64,000 nucleotides of DNA from Aliiglaciecola lipolytica E3 (GTDB taxonomy: Bacteria; Pseudomonadota; Gammaproteobacteria; Enterobacterales; Alteromonadaceae). Below, piece by piece: positions 1 through 10,251 of the stretch. Each line of letters starts with the position of its first letter. Positions within the stretch are counted from its first letter, which is position 1. The position numbers were made by a program, and so were the translations under genes. Where the stretch lies: positions 1 through 64,000 of the forward strand of contig NZ_BAEN01000064.1 of the NCBI RefSeq assembly GCF_000314975.1. Direction: 5' to 3'. A model generated the notes under the pieces. It saw only the letters and a program-made list of their open reading frames with translations, was not told where the DNA came from and ran no database searches.

Positions 1-609
1 CCTAGCAAAGAAAACGTTAAGCTAATCGCCATGGACTTGTCAGAGACGTACCGTAGCATTGCTAACAAGTACTTCCCTAATGCGACGATAGTTGCTGACC
101 GGTTTCATGTGGTTCGCCTGATAAACCACCACTTTTTAAAAGCCTGGCAGCACCATCACCCTGAGGGGCGTAAGAACAGAGGTTTACTGAGTTTGATGCG
201 GCGGCATCAGTGGCGACTGAACGAAGATAATAACGCTAACTTACAACGTTACTTAGCTGATTATCCGGTGCTAAAAACCTTGTATGAGGTTAAACAAAAG
301 CTCATCAGATATATGCTGTTAAAGACAATGAATGAAAAGCGGATGGAAAAGAAGCTCCCCGGTTTTTTAGATCTAGTTGAGCAATTACATCACAGTCCAC
401 TACGAGGACTGGCCAAAACCCTAACTTCATGGTTACAACCCATCATTGCCATGTGGCGCTTTACACGCAACAACGGCATTACAGAAGGCTTCCACAACAA
501 AATGGAAATGATATCGAGAAGAGCGTATGGTTTTAGAAATTTTGAAAATTACAGAATAAGAGTGATGACCCATTGTGGGTGGAATGGTGTTATCAATCGA
601 GTAAGGTGA
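1..609 (+). CDS. ISL3-family transposase, C-terminal part (5' end outside window)
   Basis: The frame is open from base 1, ahead of the first ATG at 31, so this is the 3' part of a longer gene. The product would cut and join the ends of its IS. The visible protein has the DDE-type RNase H fold pattern of ISL3 transposases: an aspartate in IAMDLSETY, a second in VVADRFHVV, and the C-terminal block ITEGFHNKMEMISRRAYGF carrying the catalytic glutamate with the usual N, K and R residues. The stop is at 607-609, 30 bp before the IS end. The visible part has no frameshift, so the full copy may be active. Family assignment is by motif recognition. Confidence 0.85.
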   Translation, partial: PSKENVKLIAMDLSETYRSIANKYFPNATIVADRFHVVRLINHHFLKAWQHHHPEGRKNRGLLSLMRRHQWRLNEDNNANLQRYLADYPVLKTLYEVKQKLIRYMLLKTMNEKRMEKKLPGFLDLVEQLHHSPLRGLAKTLTSWLQPIIAMWRFTRNNGITEGFHNKMEMISRRAYGFRNFENYRIRVMTHCGWNGVINRVR

Positions 610-639
610 ATGCTGATCCCCCGTTTACAGGGTAGAGCC
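1..639 (+). mobile_element. 3' end of an ISL3-family insertion sequence
   Basis: The window opens inside an insertion sequence. It holds the C-terminal half of an ISL3-type transposase and ends at 639. Read inward from 639 on the minus strand the end begins GGCTCTACCCTG, which looks like an ISL3-type terminal inverted repeat. The boundary has independent support: the 92-bp repeat around the tRNA-Arg genes (copies at 640-731 and 795-886) loses homology exactly at 639/640, so the element sits at the edge of what was a longer repeat unit. Bases 640-647 would be one copy of an 8-bp target duplication. The left end lies outside the window. Confidence 0.75.
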
Positions 640-731
640 AGATTCTTTAATATGGCGCGTGTGGAAGGATTCGAACCTCCGACCGCCTGGTTCGTAGCCA
701 GGTACTCTATCCAGCTGAGCTACACACGCGT
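640..731. repeat. 92-bp direct repeat containing tRNA-Arg (copy 1; copy 2 at 795-886)
   Basis: Bases 640-731 and 795-886 are identical, 155 bp apart. Each copy holds a full tRNA-Arg(ACG) plus 13 bp of 3' flank and 2 bp of 5' flank. This is a tandem tRNA duplication, as is common at the serV-argV locus of enterobacteria. The IS end at 639 truncates the left side of copy 1. Confidence 0.9.
653..729 (-). tRNA. tRNA-Arg (anticodon ACG), copy 1
   Basis: The minus strand folds into a 77-nt cloverleaf. The 7-bp acceptor stem is GCGTGTG paired with CACACGC, the discriminator is G and CCA is encoded (plus-strand TGG at 653-655). The anticodon arm is CCTGG-CTACGAA-CCAGG with anticodon ACG, and the T arm contains GGTTCGAATCC. 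A34 would be edited to inosine to read CGU, CGC and CGA. It is identical to the copy at 808-884 and is the last gene of the csrA-tRNA-Ser-tRNA-Arg-tRNA-Arg array. Confidence 0.97.
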
Positions 732-807
732 GGTATTAAACTGTAAATATGTTGATGTCATCATCAACGTCTGACCTGCTAGAACCTCCTTCGGAGATTC
801 TTTAATA

Positions 808-884
808 TGGCGCGTGTGGAAGGATTCGAACCTCCGACCGCCTGGTTCGTAGCCAGGTACTCTATCCAGCTGAGCTACACACGC
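808..884 (-). tRNA. tRNA-Arg (anticodon ACG), copy 2
   Basis: This 77-nt gene is identical to the copy at 653-729, with encoded CCA (TGG at 808-810), anticodon ACG and a complete cloverleaf. It lies 29 bp downstream of tRNA-Ser on the same strand, so the three tRNAs probably come from one precursor. Confidence 0.97.
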
Positions 885-913
885 GTAATACATTTGCCAT
901 TTCGCAAAGGAAA

Positions 914-1006
914 TGGCGGAGAAGGAGGGATTCGAACCCTCGATAGGGCTACAAACCCTATACTCCCTTAGCAGGGGAGCGCCTTCAGCCACTCGGCCAC
1001 CTCTCC
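914..1006 (-). tRNA. tRNA-Ser (anticodon GCT)
   Basis: A 93-nt class II tRNA on the minus strand starts GGAGAGGTGGCCGAG and ends with encoded CCA (TGG at 914-916). The anticodon arm is CTCCC-CTGCTAA-GGGAG with anticodon GCT, reading AGC and AGU. A long variable arm (TATAGGG...CCCTAT) precedes the T arm, as expected for serine. The place downstream of csrA matches serV in Escherichia coli. Confidence 0.97.
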
Positions 1007-1180
1007 AAATGTGGGAGCGAAGTTTACTGAATCGTAAAAGGAAGTCAAACCTTTTTTTAAACTTCTCTACCTGTATGCTGTGATTTTAAACGATCAGAGC
1101 AAAACCTCAATATTATGTTCAGATTTCATACAAAAAAATCGAAACCAATTAAACAAAAACGAATCTAACAAAATGAATTA

Positions 1181-1207
1181 AAAAAGGCTGGTTAAACCAG
1201 CCTTTTT
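1181..1207 (-). terminator. Rho-independent terminator of csrA
   Basis: An AAGGCTGG/CCAGCCTT stem with a TTAA loop, followed on the minus strand by a T run, lies 3 bp past the csrA stop. The flanking A and T runs make it symmetrical, so it could also act on plus-strand transcripts. Confidence 0.9.
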
Positions 1208-1209
1208 CG

Positions 1210-1425
1210 TCACTCTACATCTTCGTTCGTATTTCCCGAACGTTCAGATGTCGAGCCATTTTTTTCAGCTTGAATGCGCATGTAAATTTCTTCACGATGC
1301 ACAGACACTTCTTTTGGGGCATTGACCCCGATTCTTACCTGATTTCCTTTAACACCCAATACAGTTACGGTGACTTCATCACCTACCATCAAGGTCTCAC
1401 CTACACGACGGGTTAAAATTAGCAT
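1210..1425 (-). CDS. csrA: Carbon storage regulator CsrA (RsmA)
   Basis: CsrA is a small dimeric RNA-binding protein that binds GGA motifs in mRNA leaders and controls translation and stability of transcripts for carbon storage, motility and biofilm. This 71-residue product begins [15 protein letters not shown] and carries [15 protein letters not shown], the two blocks holding the RNA-binding arginines (R6 and R44 region of the family). The C-terminal tail ([11 protein letters not shown]) is longer than the 61-residue E. coli protein and acidic. An AGGAG ribosome binding site precedes ATG at 1425. It lies 134 bp downstream of alaS, is followed by its own terminator, and occupies the canonical alaS-csrA-tRNA-Ser order. 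Confidence 0.97.
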   Translation of the reverse strand: MLILTRRVGETLMVGDEVTVTVLGVKGNQVRIGVNAPKEVSVHREEIYMRIQAEKNGSTSERSGNTNEDVE

Positions 1426-1559
1426 TCTATTGCTCCTTTTGCGTTAGTCCACAATATGTCCCTAATTAAAATTAGCGTATTTATCAGGTAACTCCAGAAA
1501 AATACACAATCAGCAATCCATGTTTTTGTCGTCACTTACAAAAACTGTCTGATTAACAC

Positions 1560-4157
1560 TTATAATCGCTCTTCTAACCAGTTTTGAACTGAGTCTATCG
1601 CTGCATCAAGGTTTTCAGGTTGACTACCACCAGCTTGCGCCATGTCAGGTCTACCACCGCCTTTACCACCAACTTGATTTGCAACAAAGTTTACTAGCTC
1701 ACCGGCCTTAACTTTGTTGACAAGATCTGGCGTTACACCAACGATAACACTGACTTTATCAGCAGCAGGTAAACCTAAAACGATAACCGCGCTTTTCAAT
1801 TGATTCTTTAAGTCATCGACCATTGTACGCAAAGTTTTAGATTCTACACCTTCAACTTTAGTAGAAAGTACCTTAACTCCATTTACTTGCGTTGCTTTGG
1901 ATGCCAAATCAGAACCGGCTTGACTGGCCAATTTTTGCTTTAACTTAGCCAACTCTTTTTCCAGTTCTTTAGCATGATCAACAATAGACGTAAGTTTATT
2001 CTCTAAACTTGTTGTATCTGTTTTAAGTAGACCGGATAAACCACTAATTAATTTTGCTTGATTTTGCACATATTGCAATGCTGCCTGGCCAGTAATCGCT
2101 TCAATTCGTCGTACCCCGGACGCAATACCGCTTTCGCTAATGATTTTAAATAGGCCAATGTCGCCTGTTTGCTGCACATGCGTACCGCCACAAAGCTCCA
2201 TGGAAAAGTCGCCCATTGTCACAACACGGACACTGTCATCATACTTCTCACCAAATAAGGCCATTGCTCCTGCATTTTTCGCCTCTTCCAATCCCATTAG
2301 TTTAGTCTCTAAACTATGGTTTAAGCGAATTTGTTGATTTACTAAGGTTTCAATTTCCAACAATTGTTGTTGGGTAACCGCTTCAAAGTGTGAGAAATCA
2401 AAGCGCAATCGCTCTGCATCAACTAACGAGCCTTTTTGATTGACATGATCTCCTAAGACCGTTTTCAATGCAGCATGCATTAAATGGGTAGCGCTATGGT
2501 TAAGCTTTATCGCTGCACGGCGTTCAGATTCAATTTGGGCTTCTACCACATCGCCTATTTTAATGTTTCGTTGTGCAACGCCTTTATGAGCCACTGCATC
2601 ATTTAATTTTACGGTATCGACTACTTTAAATTCTGCAGACTCGCCAATAAGCGTTCCAGTATCACCAACTTGACCACCTGATTCTGCGTAAAAAGCTGTT
2701 TTTGATAAAACAACGATCCCTGAGTCACCTGCCTTAATTTCATTAACAGGGCCATTTTGATCAAATAATTCTACGACTTCTGCGCTGTTATTTTCTGCGT
2801 CATAACCCAAAAATTCACTAGCAGATTTGGCAAAAATGGCGTCATTATAATCTTTTCCAAAGTTGCTGGCTTGTTGGGCGCGTTCACGTTGTTGTGTCAT
2901 TGCACGATCAAAGCCTTCTTGATCAATACTGAATCCTTTCTCGCGTGCAACATCATTGGTTAAATCTGCGGGGAAACCGTAAGTATCGTAAAGTTTAAAC
3001 GCAAGCTCACCAGGTACAACATCGCCTGATAACTCTGTCAGTGCTTCATTGAGAATAGTCATACCACGCTCTAAGGTGCGAGAAAATTGCTCTTCTTCTA
3101 CTTTAAGCACCTTTTCAAGAACGGGTTTCTGCTCAATTAATTCAGGATAGGCTTCGCCCATTTGATTACATAATTCGTCGATCAGTTTATAAAAGAAAAT
3201 ATCTTTTGCGCCCAGCTGATAGCCATGTCTAACTGCACGACGAATAATTCGACGTAGAACATATCCGCGGCCTTCATTTGAAGGCATGACACCATCACAG
3301 ACTAAAAACGCACAAGAACGAATGTGATCGGCAATAACACGCAACGATTTATCTTCTAAATCTGTACTACCAACGATTTGCGCTGCGGCAGCTATGAGTT
3401 TCTGGAAAATATCGATTTCATAGTTACTGTGCACATTTTGCATAATCGCAGAGATACGCTCCAGCCCCATTCCGGTATCAATAGACGGTTTGGGCAATGG
3501 ATGCATAACTCCATCAGCAGTTCGGTTGAACTGCATAAATACTAAATTCCAGATCTCGATAAAACGATCGCCGTCTTCTTCAGGTGTGCCTGGAGGTCCA
3601 CCCCAAATATGTTCACCGTGATCATAAAATATCTCTGAGCAGGGACCACAAGGACCGGTGTCACCCATTGACCAGAAATTATCAGACGTAGCAATACGAA
3701 TGATTTTGTCTGCTGGCAGCCCTATTTCTTTATTCCAAATATCAAAAGCTTCATCATCTTCGTGGAAAATGGTGACTAATAGTTTTTCTTTGGGTAACTC
3801 AAGAACTTCCGTTAAGAATTTCCAAGCATGTTGGATTGCTTGCTGTTTAAAATAATCGCCAAAGCTGAAATTACCTAACATTTCGAAAAATGTATGGTGT
3901 CTTGCGGTGTAACCAACATTTTCTAAATCGTTGTGTTTCCCGCCAGCTCTCACACAACGTTGTGAAGAGGTAGCTTTGTTATAGCGTCTAGTTTCAGTAC
4001 CAAGGAATACATCTTTAAATTGATTCATTCCAGCATTGGTAAATAAAAGCGTAGGGTCATCCGCCGGGACCAATGAAGAACTGGATACAATTTGATGACC
4101 GTGATTGGCAAAATAGTCCAAAAAGGCGCGTCTAATTTCAGCGGTTGTTTTACTCAT
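1560..4157 (-). CDS. alaS: Alanyl-tRNA synthetase
   Basis: AlaRS charges tRNA-Ala and edits Ser- and Gly-tRNA-Ala in the cytoplasm. The 865-residue protein has the full domain order: class II catalytic core with the NAGMNQFKD and [13 protein letters not shown] motifs in the first 300 residues, the tRNA-recognition helices, the editing domain with [11 protein letters not shown] and the CGGTHV zinc/editing motif, and a C-terminal C-Ala domain rich in glycine ([15 protein letters not shown]). The length is close to the usual ~875. ATG at 4157 follows an AGGA ribosome binding site. It sits between recX and csrA on the same strand, as in most gammaproteobacteria. Confidence 0.98.
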   Translation of the reverse strand: MSKTTAEIRRAFLDYFANHGHQIVSSSSLVPADDPTLLFTNAGMNQFKDVFLGTETRRYNKATSSQRCVRAGGKHNDLENVGYTARHHTFFEMLGNFSFGDYFKQQAIQHAWKFLTEVLELPKEKLLVTIFHEDDEAFDIWNKEIGLPADKIIRIATSDNFWSMGDTGPCGPCSEIFYDHGEHIWGGPPGTPEEDGDRFIEIWNLVFMQFNRTADGVMHPLPKPSIDTGMGLERISAIMQNVHSNYEIDIFQKLIAAAAQIVGSTDLEDKSLRVIADHIRSCAFLVCDGVMPSNEGRGYVLRRIIRRAVRHGYQLGAKDIFFYKLIDELCNQMGEAYPELIEQKPVLEKVLKVEEEQFSRTLERGMTILNEALTELSGDVVPGELAFKLYDTYGFPADLTNDVAREKGFSIDQEGFDRAMTQQRERAQQASNFGKDYNDAIFAKSASEFLGYDAENNSAEVVELFDQNGPVNEIKAGDSGIVVLSKTAFYAESGGQVGDTGTLIGESAEFKVVDTVKLNDAVAHKGVAQRNIKIGDVVEAQIESERRAAIKLNHSATHLMHAALKTVLGDHVNQKGSLVDAERLRFDFSHFEAVTQQQLLEIETLVNQQIRLNHSLETKLMGLEEAKNAGAMALFGEKYDDSVRVVTMGDFSMELCGGTHVQQTGDIGLFKIISESGIASGVRRIEAITGQAALQYVQNQAKLISGLSGLLKTDTTSLENKLTSIVDHAKELEKELAKLKQKLASQAGSDLASKATQVNGVKVLSTKVEGVESKTLRTMVDDLKNQLKSAVIVLGLPAADKVSVIVGVTPDLVNKVKAGELVNFVANQVGGKGGGRPDMAQAGGSQPENLDAAIDSVQNWLEERL

Positions 4158-4275
4158 TCATTTTCCTGATAAAATAATTTATTCATACAAGCTCAAAGAC
4201 TTGCTGCTAAGGCCATAAGCGGCGAACGATACCACAAATAGAGGAACCTTGTTAAGCTGTGAATCATAGCCATAG

Positions 4276-4734
4276 CTATTCTTTTGCTACGACTTTTAAT
4301 GTATTTTGGATTTGTTGATGGTTAAATCCTCGATATTGTAAAAATCGCATACGCTTTTGTTTGTCTTTCCAATCCTCAATTGGCTTGTCTGCATATTTTT
4401 TTCGATAAGCTTCTAAAGCAGTTTCGGTGAAATCAGTTTCACACACTTCAAACGCTTTTAATATAATTGCTTCATCTATGTTGTGTTGCTGAAGATCCAA
4501 TTGAATCCGTTGCTGTCCTTGCCCTTTTGACACTCTACTGCGAATAAATGCTTCAACATAGCGCTCATCACTTTGAATATCTTTTTCCACAAACAACGCT
4601 AGTTGCTGTTTGATTAAATCAGGATCTAATCCTTTAAGCGCGAGCTTCGAATAGAGTTCATGCCGACTATGTTCACGACGGGCTAAAAGTCGAGTGATCG
4701 AATGATTGATGATCTTCACATCATTGTCTGACAT
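4276..4734 (-). CDS. recX: Regulatory protein RecX
   Basis: RecX binds RecA filaments and limits their growth. The 152-residue product is near the family length and has the RecX three-helix repeats, including LLARREHSRHELYSKL near the N-terminus, SRVSKGQGQQRI in the middle and KQKRMRFLQYRGFNHQQI near the C-terminus. It precedes alaS by 118 bp. RecX usually follows recA directly. Here the upstream neighbour is a divergent DUF482-type gene starting 39 bp away, so recA has been separated from recX. The ribosome binding site is weak, which fits a gene once expressed by read-through from recA. Confidence 0.93.
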   Translation of the reverse strand: MSDNDVKIINHSITRLLARREHSRHELYSKLALKGLDPDLIKQQLALFVEKDIQSDERYVEAFIRSRVSKGQGQQRIQLDLQQHNIDEAIILKAFEVCETDFTETALEAYRKKYADKPIEDWKDKQKRMRFLQYRGFNHQQIQNTLKVVAKE

Positions 4735-4773
4735 ATTAATAGCCTATCAATTTGCATTACTGGAACCGTTGCT

Positions 4774-5913
4774 TTGTATTTTCAATTTATTCACTCTATT
4801 GATAAAGTACCAAAACAGATCTGGGATGATTTGAATCAAAATCAAGAGCCATTTTGTAGCTACGCCTTCTTGGCCGCCCTAGAACACTCAAATTCCGTTG
4901 GCGGTGACAGTGGTTGGACTCCTCACCACTTAATAGCATATCAAGATACTAACATCGTCGGTATCCTGCCTTTATTTAAAAAAAACCATAGTTATGGTGA
5001 ATATGTGTTTGATTTTGCTTGGGCTGAAGCATACCAACGTTATCAAAAAAGTTATTACCCTAAATTTGTTAATGCCATCCCTTTTACTCCTGTTACTGGC
5101 ACACGATTACTATCGATTGAAAAAATAGACCGGAATTTATTGTTAAGCCAAATGTTCGAATTTATAAAGCAGCAATTAACTGACTTGGGAATATCTTCAA
5201 TCCATTTTCTTTTTCCCACACAACACGCTAGCGAAACGCTTTGTGAGTTAGGGACGGTTCAACGTAAGAGTGTGCAATTTCAATGGTTTAATCGAAATTA
5301 TCAGAGCTTTGATGAATTTTTATCAACCTTCACAGCAAGGCGACGTAAAAGCGTTAAAAAAGAACGGCTAAAAATCAGCCAACAACAATTAGTTGTTAAA
5401 CGCTTTCATGGCAGCCAAATAACTTCTGTCGAAATGGACTTTTTCTATTTATGTTACTGCCAAACTTATTTAAAACGTAGTGGTCATCATGGCTATTTAA
5501 GCAAAGCATTTTTTACAAATATTCTCGAAAACATGTCAGAGAATATTTTATTAGTCATCGCCTCTCACCACGACACGCCAGTCGCTGGCGCGCTCTACTT
5601 TTACGACAATCATCAATTGTATGGCCGCTATTGGGGGGCTTTGAGTGAATACGATGGCTTACATTTTGAGTGTTGTTATTACCAAGGCATTGAGTTTTGC
5701 ATTCAACAAAATTTAGATAGTTTTAATCCCGGAACTCAAGGAGAACACAAAATTCTCCGCGGATTTGAGCCAATATTTTGCTATTCAAACCATTGGTTAA
5801 ACGATCCATCGTTTCAGGATGCAGTTTCAAGATTTGTTCAACAAGAAGCGCCAGGTATCACAGCATACAAAGAAAGTGCCGCAAAAGTCTTACCGTTTAA
5901 ACAACAAGATTAA
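4774..5913 (+). CDS. DUF482 / GNAT-fold acyltransferase-like protein
   Basis: A 379-residue soluble protein of the DUF482 (COG3146) family, described as 'peptidogalycan biosynthesis/recognition' and related in fold to FemAB and GNAT transferases. The substrate is not established. Family-like blocks include FCSYAFLAALE near the N-terminus, FTPVTGTRLL around residue 105, TARRRKSVKKER around residue 195, and the C-terminal NPGTQGEHKILRGFEP, which is highly characteristic. TTG at 4774 is the likely start: GGA sits nine bases upstream, and no ATG or GTG lies in frame before it. The gene diverges from recX and converges on the DUF938 gene with 12 bp between stops. It is not normally part of the recA-recX-alaS block. 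Confidence 0.82.
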   Translation: MYFQFIHSIDKVPKQIWDDLNQNQEPFCSYAFLAALEHSNSVGGDSGWTPHHLIAYQDTNIVGILPLFKKNHSYGEYVFDFAWAEAYQRYQKSYYPKFVNAIPFTPVTGTRLLSIEKIDRNLLLSQMFEFIKQQLTDLGISSIHFLFPTQHASETLCELGTVQRKSVQFQWFNRNYQSFDEFLSTFTARRRKSVKKERLKISQQQLVVKRFHGSQITSVEMDFFYLCYCQTYLKRSGHHGYLSKAFFTNILENMSENILLVIASHHDTPVAGALYFYDNHQLYGRYWGALSEYDGLHFECCYYQGIEFCIQQNLDSFNPGTQGEHKILRGFEPIFCYSNHWLNDPSFQDAVSRFVQQEAPGITAYKESAAKVLPFKQQD

Positions 5914-5925
5914 ATCGATTGGCAG

Positions 5926-6513
5926 CTATTTTTGCCACACCAGTAAATGATTGTTAGCCGGTAATTGAATCATTTCAAGCAATGAAAGTGGTTTCGCCCA
6001 TTGCTGTAATTCTGCAATATCACGAATGCCGCCATAACCGCGTTGCCGTAAGCTTTGATCAAACTGAGCATTGCTATGACTGGTAAATTTGCCATCTATA
6101 TTAAATGGGCCGTATTGGCAGAATATGCCGCTTAAAGGCAAATGATGGGCAACGGTTTCCATCATTAGTTTGGCTTCATTGGGCTGCATTATATGCGTTG
6201 TGTTAGCGCTGAAGACACCGCTCACATCGTCAAATAACCAATCATCGACACCGATAAAAAAAGGGACAGGCGGCAATACATTGGTGCACTTAGCCTCTTC
6301 TACCCACGCATTGATACTGCCATGATTATCTGGAATATCTGTTGGTTGCCAAATTAAATGTGGTAATGCTGGAGCGAAATAAGCAACGTGTTGTCCAGTT
6401 CCAGAGCCAATCTCCAGAATTTTAGCTTGATTAGCAAACTGCACTAACAACTGCTCTAAGATAGGTGCTTTATTATTCTCACAAGCCTGCGAAAAATCTT
6501 TGTTATTGAACAT
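5926..6513 (-). CDS. DUF938 SAM-dependent methyltransferase-like protein
   Basis: A 195-residue protein of the DUF938 family with a class I methyltransferase fold. The SAM-binding motif I is ILEIGSGTGQHVAYFA near residue 32, followed by LIWQPTDIPDN as the acidic motif II, and IMQPNEAKLMM is typical of the family. The substrate is unknown. ATG at 6513 has a TAGGTGAT ribosome binding site and lies 22 bp behind the metH C-terminal gene on the same strand. It is therefore probably the last gene of the metA-metH operon under MetJ control. A link to SAM use or methyl-group metabolism is inferred from position only. Confidence 0.85.
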   Translation of the reverse strand: MFNNKDFSQACENNKAPILEQLLVQFANQAKILEIGSGTGQHVAYFAPALPHLIWQPTDIPDNHGSINAWVEEAKCTNVLPPVPFFIGVDDWLFDDVSGVFSANTTHIMQPNEAKLMMETVAHHLPLSGIFCQYGPFNIDGKFTSHSNAQFDQSLRQRGYGGIRDIAELQQWAKPLSLLEMIQLPANNHLLVWQK

Positions 6514-6535
6514 AAATCACCTAACGTTAAGCTTT

Positions 6536-9172
6536 CTAAGCGTTTAAATTTGGACCAAGCCACTTCTGTGCGTATTCAATTGTCCAACCTTTGCGCTGCG
6601 CATACTCTTCTAGCTGATCTTGCTGGATTTGAGCTACCGCAAAATAACGCGCTTCTGGATGAGAGAAATACCAACCAGAAACCGATGCGCCTGGCCACAT
6701 GGCATAAGATTCGGTTAATTTCATACCGGTTGCTTTTTCGGCATCTAACAAATCCCAAATAACTTGCTTTTCAGTATGCTCTGGACAGGCTGCATAACCA
6801 GGTGCAGGTCTAATTCCTTGATATTTTTCGCGGATTAAATCGTCATTGGATAATTGTTCATCCGCAGCATAGCCCCAGATTTCTTTTCTCACTTTCAAAT
6901 GCAAATACTCAGCAAAAGCTTCCGCTAAACGGTCAGCTATGGCTTTGACCATGATGCCATTATAATCATCACCATCATCAATATATGCTTGTGCTATTTC
7001 ATCTTCACCGATACCAGCAGTTACCGCAAATGCACCGATATAATCTGCTTTCTTACTGGCTTTAGGAGCAATATAATCGCTTAGACAATAGTTAAACCCT
7101 TTAGGCTTTTGAGTTTGTTGACGCAAATGATGGGCAACGTGAAGCGTTTGCTGGCGACTCTCATCTGAATATATTTCCACGTCATCACCAACTCGATTGG
7201 CAGGGAAAATTCCAACTACACCTTTAGCAGCTAAATCACCCTCTTCACACAATTTATTCAGCATGTTAGTCGCATCATTGAACAGCTTTTTCGCTTCCTC
7301 ACCCACAACCTCATCTTCTAAAATGCGCGGATACTTGCCTGCAAGAGACCAGGTCAGGAAAAATGGCGTCCAATCGATATAGTCAATAAGTTCTGACAAC
7401 TCAACACTGATGGTTTGAACCCCTAATTGTTTGGGAGTTGGCGGATGATACACTTGCCAATCACATTCAAATCGATTCTCTCTGGCGGCTTCTAAACTGA
7501 CCGGTTTTGAGCGCGGTTGTTTACGAGCATGTTGATCCCGCACGACATCGTATTCTTTTTGTAATTGCGCAACATACGCTGGACGGAACTCATCCGAAAT
7601 CAGCTTTTGACATACACCCACAGCACGGCTGGCATTCGGCACGTATACAACTGGTCCGTTATAGTTTTGTTCTATTTTCACAGCTGTATGTGCTTTCGAC
7701 GTTGTTGCCCCACCAATTAGCAGGGGAAGATTTAGTTCTAAACGCTGCATTTCTTTAGCTACATGTACCATTTCATCTAAAGAAGGCGTGATCAATCCTG
7801 ACAGACCAATCATGTCGACTTTTTCATCTTTAGCAACTTGCAAAATTTTCGCCGCAGGCACCATGACACCCAAATCAATGATTTCATAGTTATTACACTG
7901 TAAAACGACGCCAACAATATTTTTACCGATATCGTGTACATCACCTTTTACAGTAGCTAATAATATTTTACCGTTACTGCTACTTTGGTCTTTTTCTAAT
8001 TCAATGTAAGGTTCTAGATAAGCCACGGCTTTTTTCATTACCCGTGCTGATTTAACGACTTGAGGTAAAAACATTTTACCTTCACCAAACAAGTCTCCCA
8101 CTACATTCATGCCGTCCATCAAAGGACCTTCAATCACATGTAGAGGTTTATCAGCTTGCAGTCGGGCAGCCTCGGTATCTTCAACAATAAAATCAGTGAT
8201 ACCTTTAACTAAAGCATGTTCCAAACGCTTATTAACCGGATAGTCGCGCCATTCCAAATTTTCTTTAACGACAGCTTTACCGTCACCTTGATATTTTGGT
8301 GCAAGGGCGAGCAAATTATCCGTCGCGTCAGGATGACGATTAAGAATAACGTCTTCAACAGCTTGCTTTAATTCTGCCGGAATATTGTCATAAACCTCTA
8401 ACTGCCCGGCATTTACGATGGCCATATCCATACCAGCTTTAATGGCATGAAATAGAAATACCGAGTGCATAGCTTCACGAACAGGGTTGTTACCACGAAA
8501 CGAAAATGAAATATTCGATAGACCACCGGAAATATGACAATGCGGTAAGTTTTGTTTTATTTGACGAGTAGCTTCAATAAAATCAACAGCATAATTGTTA
8601 TGTTCTTCGATCCCAGTGGCAACAGCAAAGATATTGGGGTCGAAAATAATGTCTTCGGGTGGAAAGCCGATTTTTTCAGTTAATAACTTATAGCTTCGCT
8701 CGCAAATTTCGTACTTCCTAGCTTGCGTATCGGCCTGCCCTTTTTCATCGAACGCCATCACAACGGTAGCGGCACCGTAACGTTTTAATAGTTTTGCTTG
8801 CTCTAAGAAAGGCTTTTCACCTTCTTTCAAGCTAATCGAGTTGACGATCGCTTTGCCTTGTACACATTTTAGGCCCGCCTCGATGACACTCCATTTAGAC
8901 GAATCTATCATAATAGGAACGCGTGAAATATCAGGTTCCGAAGCAATTAAGCATAGAAAACGTACCATCGCAGCTTCAGAGTCCAACATGGCTTCATCCA
9001 TATTGATATCAATAATTTGCGCGCCATTCTCCACTTGTTGACGAGCGACATCCAAAGCGGTTTCATAGTCTTCTTCTAGAATGAGACGTTTAAACATAGC
9101 CGAACCTGTAACGTTGGTTCGTTCACCCACGTTTACAAAGGTAGCACTACTATTTTGTTGATTTTGTGACAC
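6536..9172 (-). CDS. metH: Methionine synthase, folate-, cobalamin- and SAM-binding subunit (split MetH, C-terminal part)
   Basis: This 878-residue protein equals the C-terminal three quarters of MetH. The methyltetrahydrofolate (pterin-binding) domain starts with [13 protein letters not shown] at residue 12. The cobalamin domain carries DVHDIGKN, whose H413 would be the lower axial cobalt ligand, and the GLSGLITPS loop. The reactivation domain near the C-terminus has [12 protein letters not shown]. The homocysteine-binding domain is missing and is encoded by the gene upstream. The start is GTG at 9172 with its own AAGAGGAG ribosome binding site, 12 bp after the upstream stop. So this is a genuine second gene and not a frameshift artefact. 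Confidence 0.95.
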   Translation of the reverse strand: MSQNQQNSSATFVNVGERTNVTGSAMFKRLILEEDYETALDVARQQVENGAQIIDINMDEAMLDSEAAMVRFLCLIASEPDISRVPIMIDSSKWSVIEAGLKCVQGKAIVNSISLKEGEKPFLEQAKLLKRYGAATVVMAFDEKGQADTQARKYEICERSYKLLTEKIGFPPEDIIFDPNIFAVATGIEEHNNYAVDFIEATRQIKQNLPHCHISGGLSNISFSFRGNNPVREAMHSVFLFHAIKAGMDMAIVNAGQLEVYDNIPAELKQAVEDVILNRHPDATDNLLALAPKYQGDGKAVVKENLEWRDYPVNKRLEHALVKGITDFIVEDTEAARLQADKPLHVIEGPLMDGMNVVGDLFGEGKMFLPQVVKSARVMKKAVAYLEPYIELEKDQSSSNGKILLATVKGDVHDIGKNIVGVVLQCNNYEIIDLGVMVPAAKILQVAKDEKVDMIGLSGLITPSLDEMVHVAKEMQRLELNLPLLIGGATTSKAHTAVKIEQNYNGPVVYVPNASRAVGVCQKLISDEFRPAYVAQLQKEYDVVRDQHARKQPRSKPVSLEAARENRFECDWQVYHPPTPKQLGVQTISVELSELIDYIDWTPFFLTWSLAGKYPRILEDEVVGEEAKKLFNDATNMLNKLCEEGDLAAKGVVGIFPANRVGDDVEIYSDESRQQTLHVAHHLRQQTQKPKGFNYCLSDYIAPKASKKADYIGAFAVTAGIGEDEIAQAYIDDGDDYNGIMVKAIADRLAEAFAEYLHLKVRKEIWGYAADEQLSNDDLIREKYQGIRPAPGYAACPEHTEKQVIWDLLDAEKATGMKLTESYAMWPGASVSGWYFSHPEARYFAVAQIQQDQLEEYAQRKGWTIEYAQKWLGPNLNA

Positions 9173-9184
9173 TAATTACTCCTC

Positions 9185-10240
9185 TTAATGCACAAAGGGT
9201 TCTAAACCAGACAAGCGCATTCTAACTTCTTTTTTGACTGGAACCCGAGGTGCTATGCCATCAACTGCTCGTGCAATAGCGGCGATATGCTCTGGACTAC
9301 TACCGCAGCAACCGCCAACGATATTGACTAAACCAGATTGCGCCCACTCTTTAATATGTTCAGCCATCTCTTCGTCATCCATGTCGTATTCACCAAACTC
9401 GTTGGGTAACCCGGCATTTGGATGAGCAGATACTAAACATTCCGCTTGATTGGCAATTTCTTCAACATATTGACGTAATAAATCGGGTCCCAAAGCACAA
9501 TTAAGTCCAAATGACACTGGATTGATATGACGTAACGAGTAGTAGAATGCTTCTGCTGTTTGCCCTGATAACGTACGACCAGATGCATCCGTTATAGTCC
9601 CAGAAATCATTACCGGTAAACTTACACCTAACTCATCAAACACACTATCAACCGCAAACGCAGCTGCTTTTGCATTAAGTGTATCAAAAATAGTTTCTAT
9701 CAAAATAATGTCAGCACCACCTTCGATTAAACCATGTGTTGCTTCTGAATAAGCTTCTACTAATTGGTCAAAATTCACATTGCGTTTGCCTGGATCATTA
9801 ACATCCGGCGATATTGATGCTGTACGATTGGTAGGACCTAACACGCCTGCCACAAAACGCGGTTTTTCTGGTGTTTTTGCGGTGTATTCATCGGCTGCTT
9901 TGCGCGCTAATTTAGTGGCTTCAATGTTGATCTCTTTGGCCAAAGATTGCATGTCATAATCTGCCATTGCAATAGTGGTAGCGTTAAACGTATTAGTTTC
10001 AATGATATCTGCACCAGCAGCAAAATATTGGCAGTGGATATCATAAATAATTTGCGGTTGACTCAATACAAGCAAATCGTTATTACCTTTTACATCGCAG
10101 TGCCAATCTACAAATCGGTCACCACGATAATCTTCTTCTTCCAATTTGTGCCGTTGAATCATGGTGCCCATTGCGCCATCGAGCACAAGAATTCTCTGCT
10201 GAGCTAAAGAATACAATATTTCGGTGTTATTTTGCGCCAC
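9185..10240 (-). CDS. metH: Methionine synthase, homocysteine-binding subunit (split MetH, N-terminal part)
   Basis: The 351-residue product is the homocysteine S-methyltransferase barrel that forms residues 1-353 of one-piece MetH. Seen here are [10 protein letters not shown] at the N-terminus, [16 protein letters not shown] with the first zinc-ligand cysteine, and [12 protein letters not shown] with the other two. It would bind and activate homocysteine and hand the thiolate to methylcobalamin bound by the downstream protein. The stop is in the interdomain linker. The start is GTG at 10240 with an AAGAGG ribosome binding site, 11 bp behind metA. Stand-alone betaine- or SMM-type homocysteine methyltransferases share this fold, but the position directly before the rest of MetH decides the call. 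Confidence 0.93.
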   Translation of the reverse strand: MAQNNTEILYSLAQQRILVLDGAMGTMIQRHKLEEEDYRGDRFVDWHCDVKGNNDLLVLSQPQIIYDIHCQYFAAGADIIETNTFNATTIAMADYDMQSLAKEINIEATKLARKAADEYTAKTPEKPRFVAGVLGPTNRTASISPDVNDPGKRNVNFDQLVEAYSEATHGLIEGGADIILIETIFDTLNAKAAAFAVDSVFDELGVSLPVMISGTITDASGRTLSGQTAEAFYYSLRHINPVSFGLNCALGPDLLRQYVEEIANQAECLVSAHPNAGLPNEFGEYDMDDEEMAEHIKEWAQSGLVNIVGGCCGSSPEHIAAIARAVDGIAPRVPVKKEVRMRLSGLEPFVH

Positions 10241-10251
10241 GCAGTTACCTC

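Noticed and set aside
720-992. 90-residue minus-strand reading frame
   Set aside because: It runs through the tRNA-Arg and tRNA-Ser genes and has no independent coding sign.
6536-10240. Frameshift or sequencing error as the cause of the two metH genes
   Set aside because: There is a stop, a 12-bp gap and a strong ribosome binding site with a new start exactly in the domain linker; a simple error would not create these.
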